In this document: positions 1 to 11,900 of the stretch, in pieces
Layout: each line of letters begins with the position of its first letter
Numbering within the stretch: position 1 is the first letter of the stretch
Origin: Bolinopsis microptera
Taxonomy: Eukaryota > Ctenophora > Tentaculata > Lobata > Bolinopsidae
Assembly (NCBI RefSeq): GCF_026151205.1
Contig: NC_087084.1
Coordinates: 4,209,538-4,273,537 of the forward strand
DNA: 64,000 bases
Direction: 5' to 3'
The notes under the pieces: generated by a model
The model's database searches: none
What the model was told of the DNA's origin: nothing
Seen by the model: the letters and a program-made list of their open reading frames with translations, nothing else
Made by a program: the position numbers and the translations under genes

Positions 1-276
1 GACAGAAACCATCTTGGTTTATCACGTCTTCCAATATCTAATGATATATATTGTTGGGTTAGAAGGGATAACTATGTCAAATTATGGTTTAACCGCCACG
101 ATTTCGTTTAGCCGAAATAGATTTTACTTACATTTTCTCACTCCACTCACTGTCTGACAGTGTTGATATTTCCCTAACCTTCATAAATCATTATCGATAT
201 TTTGGTCTTGTGTAAATGTAATATCATAATACATTGATGTAAAACCTATTCGAAAACTAAAATATAAAAGTATAAC

Positions 277-486
277 CTCAGTATCATTAGCAGCTGCTGC
301 ATGGTGGAAAGTACTCCATCCTTCATAATCAAGATCCTCAACTCCCACCGGGTAGATTATAACCTTCTCCTGCAACTGCTCTATATCAAACCCATAGGCT
401 TGTCGGAGATGATCAGCATGTGTCTCGTCACTGAGGGGTCGTGTATTTCGTGAGTAATAGATCCGGATACTGAGTACTGGTGTGGA
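277..486 (-). CDS. Ankyrin-repeat-like internal exon of a gene leaving the left edge
   Basis: On the - strand a CACAG acceptor precedes 486 and a GAG|GTTATA donor follows 277. The 210 nt between them read open as 70 residues, phase 0 at both ends. The last part reads YEGWSTFHHAAAANDTE, which has the helix-turn-helix character of an ankyrin repeat (W-T-x-H-H-A-A). The upstream half is polar and unlabelled. The gene must continue to lower coordinates outside the window, and its 5' exons would lie at higher coordinates, where I could not identify one. It lies upstream of, and on the opposite strand to, the PLXDC-like gene. It could belong to another ankyrin-containing channel or to an unrelated ankyrin protein; one repeat is too little to decide. 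Confidence 0.5.
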
Positions 487-2050
487 CTGTGATGTGAATA
501 TGCTAATAATATGTTAATAATATGTTCTTAATCTCCACGTTACAATCCAGATCTATATACAACTTTTGTATATTGTCGTCAAGGAAAGTTAAAATGCAAA
601 CAAAAGCCAACAATAGAATCCAAACGTAAACCTAAAGAAACAGAATCCTTGATTAAACCAACAGGCTTAAGTGTTGACTTGAAGTTAAACAGCACAACAG
701 TAAAAGAATAAAGCCAAATAAAATTTGAGATGAAGGCTGCAATTTGAGCGGTGAAGAGTGTTTACCGTTTAATTGTAGTAAGATCCATCGTACATACGTT
801 CGCTACACACAACTGCACTGCAACAAAAAGAAATACTAAGCAATATTAAGATGTAGCAAGCATAAATCAGAACGAAGAAACGCTCTATTAAATGTAATTC
901 ATTTAGAGCCGCATTTTCAGAATCATTCAGAATTTTTTACGTGAAAAAGACGTACCAATTAAATAATTTTGGAGATTCGAACAAAATCACAACAAGAAAC
1001 GACAGGTTACCTTTCATGTGATTAAAGAAGTTAAACTTTTTACCTTAAACGCCTCCGGTTGATCATGGCATTTGAAGTGACTAATTCTGCATAGTAAGAG
1101 CAATGGAATGGCACATCGGGGGGCATCATGCATGCACAGTTTTAACTTAAGAACTAATCAATTCAGTCAATCACTTGTTAAATATTCATTGAAATATAAA
1201 TTACGGATAAAACGTTGAATTAAGGCAAAATAGTAATATAGTAATATAGTAGTAGTAAATAAAATTAAAGATATTTTTCATTGAGCTATAATGATTGGTG
1301 ACTAAACATGCAGCATTGTATTGTGCTGTAAGCATTGTAGGATAGTTAATAATTAATGATTTTAAAGTTTCCTACCTGCAAATCTAGAATAAATATGTTG
1401 AACACTGACTTGTGGTCTAAATGTAGTTTGATGACGTCATATGTTTCTTTTAAGTTTTCAAGTGTGTGAATGAAGTTGAGACATGATTACCTAGCTTGCT
1501 AGTCTATTTCTCGCTCCTCTCACGTATAAAGGAGCTTCCTGTAGAGCTTCCTCGATCCAGATCCAGTCTTAACCTTACTTAGCTTGCTAGTCTATTGCTC
1601 GCTCCTCTCATTGAGCTTTGTAAGCTGGTATTGTAACGTCCTGTCTATGACAAAGGCATGTTGCCGAAACGTCTACAACTAATTTGTTTTGAAACAGTGA
1701 GTGGATACTCACCAACATAACCATTGCTATTAATATTTTGGTAATCTATATTATGATAAAAGAAATGGGTGGGGCTTATCATAGGATACTATTAGTACCA
1801 TCGTGACTTTACAAAGCTCAAATAGTGGTTATCGCGAAGCCAAACTCAATAAAAAATTTAGAATATTATTTGGATTGTCATAATGTCATACTTTCAAATG
1901 TGACATTCAAATGTGTAACCTCAGGTGAGTCAGGTAGCATGTTCCCTTAACAAATTGTGCCGCAGTTGCAGCTGTGATCTCTCAAATCAATTAATATCTC
2001 ATCCTTTTTAGAACACTTGTGATCTTCCCCATTATCTTACGACAACCCCA
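487..2050. other. Non-genic stretch with a degenerate retroelement-like tail
   Basis: AT-rich sequence with no open frame or exon I can support. Near 1,491-1,528 and 1,577-1,612 an imperfect direct repeat (tagcttgctagtctatt..ctcgctcctctca) occurs twice. It is followed at about 1,658-1,674 by catgttgccgaaacgtc, a phrase like those in 3' regions of Penelope-like and other retroelements. I treat it as a remnant without coding capacity. Confidence 0.35.
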
Positions 2051-2666
2051 CGGAGCAAATGTTATTGACACACGCTGCAACCTCTTTTGATCACGGAGCA
2101 AATGTTATTGACACACGCTGCAACCTCTTTTGATCACGGAACAAATGTTATTGACACACGCTGCAACCTCTTTTGATCACGGAGCAAATGTTATTGACAC
2201 ACGCTGCAACCTCTTTTGATCACGGAGCAAATGTTATTGACACACGCTGCAACCTCTTTTGATCACGGAACAAATGTTATTGACACACGCTGCAACCTCT
2301 TTTGATCACGGAGCAAATGTTATTGACACACGCTGCAACCTCTTTTGATCACGGAGCAAATGTTATTGACACACGCTGCAACCTCTTTTGATCACGGAGC
2401 AAATGTTATTGACACACGCTGCAACCTCTTTTGATTACGGAGCAAATCTTATTGACAGACGCTGCAACCTCTTTTGATTACGGAGCAAATGTTATTGACA
2501 CACGCTGCAACCTCTTTTGATCACGGAGCAAATGTTATTGACACACGCTGCAACCTCTTTTGATCACGGAGCAAATGTTATTGACACACGCTGCAACCTC
2601 TTTTGATTACGGAGCAAATGTTATTGACACACGCTGCAACCTCTTTTGATCACGGAGCAAATGTTA
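2051..2666. repeat. 43-bp minisatellite, about 14 copies
   Basis: A tandem array with exact 43-bp spacing (cggagcaaat starts at 2,051, 2,094 and so on). Units are nearly identical: A/G differences at cggaGcaa, and C/T at gatCacgg. The array ends in a partial copy at 2,666, about 300 bp before the proposed first exon of the PLXDC-like gene. A 28-bp part of the unit (ttgacacacgctgcaacc and following bases) also occurs once in the left end of the transposon-like element at 49,285-49,312. Confidence 0.95.
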
Positions 2667-2904
2667 CAATCTATAACACTCTCTCCCGGGATAATTAAAA
2701 AGTTAAAATTAAAACTTCCCCACTCACTTACCTTACACATGTTGTCACGTGGTAAAGCTGTGCCAATTCCGTGCAAACACCTCAAGTGTACATTGCTGCA
2801 TAAGTTTTCTTGAAATTTCCCTTTGGCTTTATTTTGTATTCCTGACGTTAGGGCTTACTGTAGTTTGTAAACAGCACATTAGTGTGATTATCTACAAAAT
2901 ATAG

Positions 2905-2974
2905 TTTAGTAACCATTTTAGTAACCATTTTAGTTATAATTTTAGTAACCATTTTAGTAACTATTTTAGTAACC
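2905..2974 (+). repeat. 16-bp-type repeats in the presumed 5' leader
   Basis: Four to five imperfect copies of tttagtaaccatt run directly up to the proposed start codon. The last copy supplies the AACC before ATG at 2,975. Because of this there are no upstream ATGs in the leader until the real one. The array is short and may simply be slippage. Confidence 0.7.
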
Positions 2975-5900
2975 ATGATGATCCTGTTGTTATTTGTGAC
3001 TAGCATTGGTAAGTTCATTATTCAAAGTTTCAACATAAAATATGAAACATGAGTCTCAATCAAAATATTTTGGAAGGCATTTGATCTCTCTTCATTATTG
3101 ATAATTAAATGGTGTTTTTAATTTTATTCTAATTTTCTTGCATACCTCATTTTTGAATAAGGGTGCAAATACGCTTTATATTGGGTCAGACATTACCATT
3201 GTATTTTTATTTTTGAATCGTTTAATCCGTTTAATTTACTCAGTAACATTTTTAAACGACTTTATAAGGTTACAGTTATTAGTTGAAAATAATTATCTCA
3301 GGGTCCTGCTGGGGTACCACCAAGATAACAGTTTATCAGGTTAGCTAATAAATAAGATAACAGTTTATCAGGTTAGCTAATAAACAAGATAACAGTTTAT
3401 CAGGTTAGCTAATAAACAAGATAACAGTTTATCAGGTTAGCTAATAAACAAGATAACAATTTATCAGGTTAGCTAATAAACAAGATAACAGTTTATCAGG
3501 TTAGCTAATAAACAAGATAACAGTTTATCAGGTTAGCTAATAAACAAGATAACAGTTTATCAGGTTAGCTAATAAACAAGATAACAGTTTATCAGGTTAG
3601 CTAATAAATAAGATAACAGTTTATCAGGTTAGCTAATAAATAAGATAAAAGTTTATCAGGTTAGCTAATAAATAAGATAACAGTTTATCAGGTTAGCTAA
3701 TAAACAAGATAACAGTTTATCAGGTTAGCTAATAAACAAGATAACAGTTTATCAGGTTAGCTAATAAACAAGATAACAGTTTATCAGGTTAGCTAATAAA
3801 CAAGATAACAGTTTATCAGGTTAGCTAATAAATAAGATTACAGTTTATCAGGTTAGCTAATAAATAAGATTACAGTTTATCAGGTTAGCTAATAAACAAG
3901 ATAACAGTTTATCAGGTTAGCTAATAAACAAGATAACAGTTTATCAGGTTAGCTAATAAACAAGATAACAGTTTATCAGGTTAGCTAATAAACAAGATAA
4001 AAGTTTATCAGGTTAGCTAATAAACAAGATAACAGTTTATCAGGTTAGCTAATAAACAAGATAACAGTTTATCAGGTTAGCTAATAAACAAGATAACAGT
4101 TTATCAGGTTAGCTAATAAACAAGATAACAGTTTATCAGGTTAGCTAATAAACAAGATAACAGTTTATCAGGTTAGCTAATAAATAAGATAACAGTTTAT
4201 CAGGTTAGCTAATAAACAAGATAACAGTTTATCAGGTTAGCTAATAAATAAGATAACAGTTTATCAGGTTAGCTAATAAATAAGATAACAGTTTATCAGG
4301 TTAGCTAATAAACAAGATAACAGTTTATCAGGTTAGCTAATAAACAAGATAACAGTTTATCAGGTTAGCTAATAATCAAGATAACAGTTTATCAGGTTAG
4401 CTAATAAATAAGATAACAGTTTATCAGGTTAGCTAATAAACAAGATAACAGTTTATCAGGTTAGCTAATAAATAAGATAACAGTTTATCAGGTTAGCTAA
4501 TAAATAAGATAAAAGTTTATCAGGTTAGCTAATAAATAAGATAACAGTTTATCAGGTTAGCTAATAAACAAGATAACAGTTTATCAGGTTAGCTAATAAA
4601 CAAGATAACAGTTTATCAGGTTAGCTAATAAACAAGATAACAGTTTATCAGGTTAGCTAATAAACAAGATAACAGTTTATCAGGTTAGCTAATAAATAAG
4701 ATTACAGTTTATCAGGTTAGCTAATAAATAAGATTACAGTTTATCAGGTTAGCTAATAAACAAGATAACAGTTTATCAGGTTAGCTAATAAACAAGATAA
4801 CAGTTTATCAGGTTAGCTAATAAACAAGATAACAGTTTATCAGGTTAGCTAATAAACAAGATAAAAGTTTATCAGGTTAGCTAATAAACAAGATAACAGT
4901 TTATCAGGTTAGCTAATAAACAAGATAACAGTTTATCAGGTTAGCTAATAAACAAGATAACAGTTTATCAGGTTAGCTAATAAACAAGATAACAGTTTAT
5001 CAGGTTAGCTAATAAACAAGATAACAGTTTATCAGGTTAGCTAATAAATAAGATAACAGTTTATCAGGTTAGCTAATAAACAAGATAACAGTTTATCAGG
5101 TTAGCTAATAAATAAGATAACAGTTTATCAGGTTAGCTAATAAATAAGATAACAGTTTATCAGGTTAGCTAATAAATAAGATAACAGTTTATCAGGTTAG
5201 CTAATAAATAAGATAAAAGTTTATCAGGTTAGCTAATAAATAAGATAACAGTTTATCAGGTTAGCTAATAAATAAGATAACAGTTTATCAGGTTAGCTAA
5301 TAAACAAGATAACAGTTTATCAGGTTAGCTAATAAACAAGATAACAGTTTATCAGGTTAGCTAATAAACAAGATAACAGTTTATCAGGTTAGCTAATAAA
5401 TAAGATTACAGTTTATCAGGTTAGCTAATAAATAAGATTACAGTTTATCAGGTTAGCTAATAAACAAGATAACAGTTTATCAGGTTAGCTAATAAACAAG
5501 ATAACAGTTTATCAGGTTAGCTAATAAACAAGATAACAGTTTATCAGGTTAGCTAATAAACAAGATAAAAGTTTATCAGGTTAGCTAATAAACAAGATAA
5601 CAGTTTATCAGGTTAGCTAATAAACAAGATAACAGTTTATCAGGTTAGCTAATAAACAAGATAACAGTTTATCAGGTTAGCTAATAAACAAGATAACAGT
5701 TTATCAGGTTAGCTAATAAACAAGATAACAGTTTATCAGGTTAGCTAATAAATAAGATAACAGTTTATCAGGTTAGCTAATAAACAAGATAACAGTTTAT
5801 CAGGTTAGCTAATAAATAAGATAACAGTTTATCAGGTTAGCTAATAAATAAGATAACAGTTTATCAGGTTAGCTAATAAACAAGATAACAGTTTATCAGG

Positions 5901-8900
5901 TTAGCTAATAAACAAGATAACAGTTTATCAGGTTAGCTAATAATCAAGATAACAGTTTATCAGGTTAGCTAATAAATAAGATAACAGTTTATCAGGTTAG
6001 CTAATAAACAAGATAACAGTTTATCAGGTTAGCTAATAAATAAGATAACAGTTTATCAGGTTAGCTAATAATCAAGATAACAGTTTATCAGGTTAGCTAA
6101 TAAATAAGATAACAGTTTATCAGGTTAGCTAATAAACAAGATAACAGTTTATCAGGTTAGCTAATAAACAAGATAACAGTTTATCAGGTTAGCTAATAAT
6201 CAAGATAACAGTTTATCAGGTTAGCTAATAAATAAGATAACAGTTTATCAGGTTAGCTAATAAACAAGATAACAGTTTATCAGGTTAGCTAATAAACAAG
6301 ATAACAGTTTATCAGGTTAGCTAATAAATAAGATAACAGTTTATCAGGTTAGCTAATAAATAAGATAACAGTTTATCAGGTTAGCTAATAAACAAGATAA
6401 CAGTTTATCAGGTTAGCTAATAAATAAGATAACAGTTTATCAGGTTAGCTTATAAATAAGATAACAGTTTATCAGGTTAGCTTATAAATAAGATAACAGT
6501 TTATCAGGTTAGCTAATAAACAAGATAACAGTTTATCAGGTTAGCTAATAAATAAGATAACAGTTTATCAGGTTAGCTAATAAACAAGATAACAGTTTAT
6601 CAGGTTAGCTAATAAACAAGATAACAGTTTATCAGGTTAGCTAATAAACAAGATAACAGTTTATCAGGTTAGCTAATAAACAAGATAACAGTTTATCAGG
6701 TTAGCTAATAAACAAGATAACAGTTTATCAGGTTAGCTAATAAACAAGATAACAGTTTATCAGGTTAGCTAATAAACAAGATAACAGTTTATCAGGTTAG
6801 CTAATAAACAAGATAACAGTTTATCAGGTTAGCTAATAAACAAGATAAAAGTTTATCAGGTTAGCTAATAAATAAGATAACAGTTTATCAGGTTAGCTAA
6901 TAAATAAGATAACAGTTTATCAGGTTAGCTAATAAACAAGATAACAGTTTATCAGGTTAGCTAATAAACAAGATAACAGTTTATCAGGTTAGCTAATAAA
7001 CAAGATAACAGTTTATCAGGTTAGCTAATAAACAAGATAACAGTTTATAAGGTTAGCTAATAAATAAGATAACAGTTTATCAGGTTAGCTAATAAACAAG
7101 ATAACAGTTTATCAGGTTAGCTAATAAACAAGATAACAGTTTATCAGGTTAGCTAATAAACAAGATAACAGTTTATTAGGTTAGCTAATAAACAAGATAA
7201 CAGTTTATCAGGTTAGCTAATAAATAGGATAAAAGTTTATCAGGTTAGCTAATAAATAAGATAACAGTTTATCAGGTTAGCTAATAAACAAGATAACAGT
7301 TTATCAGGTTAGCTAATAAATAAGATAACAGTTTATCAGGTTAGCTTATAAACAAGATAACAGTTTATCAGGTTAGCTAATAAACAAGATAACAGTTTAT
7401 CAGGTTAGCTAATAAACAAGATAACAGTTTATCAGGTTAGCTAATAAATAAGATAACAGTTTATCAGGTTAGCTTATAAACAAGATAACAGTTTATCAGG
7501 TTAGCTAATAAATAAGATAACAGTTTATCAGGTTAGCTAATAAATAAGATAACAGTTTATCAGGTTAGCTAATAAATAAGATAACAGTCTATCAGGTTAG
7601 CTAATAAATAAGATAACAGTTTATCAGGTTAGCTAATAAACAAGATAACAGTTTATCAGGTTAGCTAATAAACAAGATAACAGTTTATCAGGTTAGCTAA
7701 TAAATAAGATAACAGTTTATCAGGTTAGCTAATAAATAAGATAACAGTTTATCAGGTTAGCTAATAAACAAGATAACAGTTTATCAGGTTAGCTAATAAA
7801 CAAGATAAAAGTTTATCAGGTTAGCTAATAAACAAGATAACAGTTTATCAGGTTAGCTAATAAACAAGATAACAGTTTATCAGGTTAGCTAATAAACAAG
7901 ATAACAGTTTATCAGGTTAGCTTATAAATAAGATAAAAGTTTATCAGGTTAGCTAATAAACAAGATAAAAGTTTATCAGGTTAGCTAATAAACAAGATAA
8001 CAGTTTATCAGGTTAGCTTATAAATAAGATAAAAGTTTATCAGATTAGCTAATAAATAAGATAACAGTTTATCAGGTTAGCTAATAAATAAGATAACAGT
8101 TTATCAGGTTAGCTAATAAATAAGATAACAGTTTATCAGGTTAGCTAATAAACAAGATAACAGTTTATCAGGTTAGCTAATAAATAAGATAACAGTTTAT
8201 CAGGTTAGCTAATAAATAAGATAACAGTTTATCAGGTTAGCTAATAAACAAGATTACAGTTTATCAGGTTAGCTAATAAATAAGATTACAGTTTATCAGG
8301 TTAGCTAATAAATAAGATTACAGTTTATCAGGTTAGCTAATAAATAAGATAACAGTTTATCAGGTTAGCTAATAAACAAGATAACAGTTTATCAGGTTAG
8401 CTAATAAACAAGATAACAGTTTATCAGGTTAGCTAATAAACAAGATAACAGTTTATCAGGTTAGCTAATAAATAAGATAACAGTTTATCAGGTTAGCTAA
8501 TAAACAAGATAACAGTTTATCAGGTTAGCTAATAAATAAGATAACAGTTTATCAGGTTAGCTAATAAACAAGATAACAGTTTATCAGGTTAGCTAATAAA
8601 CAAGATAACAGTTTATCAGGTTAGCTAATAAATAAGATAACAGTTTATCAGGTTAGCTAATAAATAAGATAACAATTTATCAGGTTAGCTAATAAATAAG
8701 ATAACAGTTTATCAGGTTAGCTAATAAACAAGATAACAGTTTATCAGGTTAGCTAATAAACAAGATAACAGTTTATCAGGTTAGCTAATAAACAAGATAA
8801 CAGTTTATCAGGTTAGCTAATAAACAAGATAACAGTTTATCAGGTTAGCTAATAAATAAGATAAAAGTTTATCAGGTTAGCTAATAAATAAGATAACAGT

Positions 8901-11900
8901 TTATCAGGTTAGCTAATAAACAAGATAACAGTTTATCAGGTTAGCTAATAAACAAGATAACAGTTTATCAGGTTAGCTAATAAACAAGATAACAGTTTAT
9001 CAGGTTAGCTAATAAATAAGATAACAGTTTATCAGGTTAGCTAATAAACAAGATAACAGTTTATCAGATTAGCTAATAAACAAGATAACAGTTTATCAGG
9101 TTAGCTAATAAATAAGATAACAGTTTATCAGGTTAGCTTATAAATAAGATACAAGTTTATCAGGTTAGCTTATAAATAAGATAACAGTTTATCAGGTTAG
9201 CTAATAAACAAGATAACAGTTTATCAGGTTAGCTGATAAATAAGATAACAGTTTATCAGGTTAGCTGATAAATAAGATAACAGTTTATCAGGTTAGCTAA
9301 TAAATAAGATAACAGTCTATCAGGTTAGCTAATAAATAAGATAACAGTTTATCAGGTCAACTAATAAATTCATTTCAGTATCACCTTATCACTGTAGCAC
9401 TTAGCAGCAAACAATGATTTTATTATGCGATAGCTTTAACTCTTCAAGGTTGCTGCACTGCGGCTGGCTGTAGCCTGAAACACTAATATAAACTGCGCAT
9501 CGTGGTCAAATTTCTAAATGCTGACATTTTTTTCTGAAGTTTCAATCAAGTGAAGGGGAATGTATTTACATAATCAAGGACAATTAATTGATGAAATGAA
9601 GTGAAGTGAGTTGCTAACTCAAATAAAACAATAACTTTAACTCTCAGAGCACGCAAACTTTATTTTACATCTCGATTGCAGAGCACGCTGACGTACTACG
9701 ATACTGTATTAGGGGAGGGGGAGTGGACTTATCTCACCGATGAGGCAAAGGAGGTCAACTTTACAACCAGATTCGAGTGTCAGGTATTTCAACTTTACAA
9801 CCAGATTCGAGTGTCAGGTATTTCAAGTTACCACCAGATTCGAGTGTCAGGTATTTCGAGTTACCACCAGATTCGAGTGTCAGGTATTTCAAGTTACCAC
9901 CAGATTCGAGTGTCAGGTATTTCGAGTTACCACCAGATTCGAGTGTCAGGTATTTCAAGTTACCACCAGATTCGAGTGTCAGGTATTTCAAGTTACCACC
10001 AGATTCGAGTGTCAGGTATTTCAAGTTACCACCAGATTCGAGTGTCAGGTATTTCAAGTTACCACCAGATTCGAGTGTCAGGTATTTCGAGTTACCACCA
10101 GATTCGAGTGTCAGGTATTTCAAGTTACCACCAGATTCGAGTGTCAGGTATTTCGAGTTACCACCAGATTCGAGTGCCAGGTATTTCAAGTTACAACCAG
10201 ATTCGAGTGTCAGGTATTTCGATTACCATCAGATTCGAGTGTCATGTATTTCGAGTTACCACCAGATTCGAGTGTCAGGTATTTCGATTACCATCAGATT
10301 CGAGTGTCAGGTATTTTGAGTTACCACCAGATTCGAGTGTCAGGTATTTCGAGTTACCACCAGATTCGAGTGTCAGGTATTCCGAGTTACCATCAGATTC
10401 GAGTGTCAGGTATTTCGAGTTACCACCAGATTCGAGTGTCAGGTATTTCGAGTTACCACCAGATTCGAGTGTCAGGTATTTCGATTTACCACCAGATTCG
10501 AGTGTCAGGTATTTCGATTTACCACCAGATTCGAGTGTCAGGTATTTCGAGTTACCACCAGATTCGAGTGTCAGGTATTTCAAGTTACCACCAGATTCGA
10601 GTGTCAGGTATTTCGAGTTACCACCAGATTCGAGTGTCAGGTATTTCGATTACCATCAGATTCGAGTGTCAGGTATTTCGAGTTACCACCAGATTCGAGT
10701 GTCAGGTATTTCGAGTTACCACCAGATTCGAGTGTCAGGTATTTCGAGTTACCACCAGATTCGAGTGTCAGGTATTTCGATTACCATCAGATTCGAGTGT
10801 CAGGTATTTCGAGTTACCACCAGATTCGAGTGTCAGATATTTCGATTTACCACCAGATTCGAGTGTCAGGTATTTCGATTTACCACCAGATTCGAGTGTC
10901 AGGTATTTCGAGTTACCACCAGATTCGAGTGTCAGGTATTCCGAGTTACCACCAGATTCGAGTGTCAGGTATTTCGAGTTACCACCAGATTCGAGTGTCA
11001 GGTATTTCGAGTTACCACCAGATTCGAGTGTCAGGTATTTCGATTTACCACCAGATTCGAGTGTCAGGTATTTCGATTTACCACCAGATTCGAGTGTCAG
11101 GTATTTCGAGTTACCACCAGATTCGAGTGTCAGGTATTTCGAGTTACCATCAGATTCGAGTGTCAGGTATTTCGAGTTACCACCAGATTCGAGTGTCAGG
11201 TATTTCGATTTACCACCAGGTTCGAGTGTCAGGTATTTCGATTTACCATCAGATTCGAGTGTCAGGTATTTCGATTTACCATCAGATTCGAGTGTCAGAT
11301 ATTTCGATTACCACCAGATTCGAGTGTCAGGTATTTCGATTACCATCAGATTCGAGTCATTCGAGTGTCAGGTATTTCGATTACCACCAGATTCGAGTGT
11401 CAGGTATTTCGAGTTACCACCAGATTCGAGTGTCAGGTATTTCGATTTACCATCAGATTCGAGTGTCAGGTTTACCATCTGCATCAGATTGGAGTTTATC
11501 ACCAGTGCAACATATAGATTGAATCGAGCTAAAAATGTGCGATACGTTTATCTTGATAATGTTTCGCCTGAAAGATTCTATTGACATTTCTCAGACAAGT
11601 TCTAACATACTTTATTTGACAGTTTCTAACGTTACCGTTCGAGTTCCCCTACTACTCGGACATAATAAATCGTATTGGAGTGACTAAACTCGGTTTCGTT
11701 TATACAGGTATGTCAAGTTTTCTACACACTACACGTGTTCTGTTTTACTTTTAATATGTAATTTAGACATTATTGAGAACTTATTAATTAAGTTGACCAT
11801 TATGATGTAGAAAAACTTAGCATATTTTTGTGATCATGTAAGTTAGTCCCAACGTCACGTAACGACAACCTGACTTCTATAACCTGACTCCCCAATTTAC

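Noticed and set aside
3322-9358. CRISPR-like array of 32-bp repeats
   Set aside because: There are no spacers; units are contiguous and the context is a eukaryotic intron.
9676-11584. Long open frames of 613 and 614 codons with HQIRVSGISSY / TRFECQVF repeats
   Set aside because: They are a by-product of a stop-free 33-bp repeat that is open in several frames on both strands. One-base unit variants shift the frame repeatedly. Only the first few codons may be exon.
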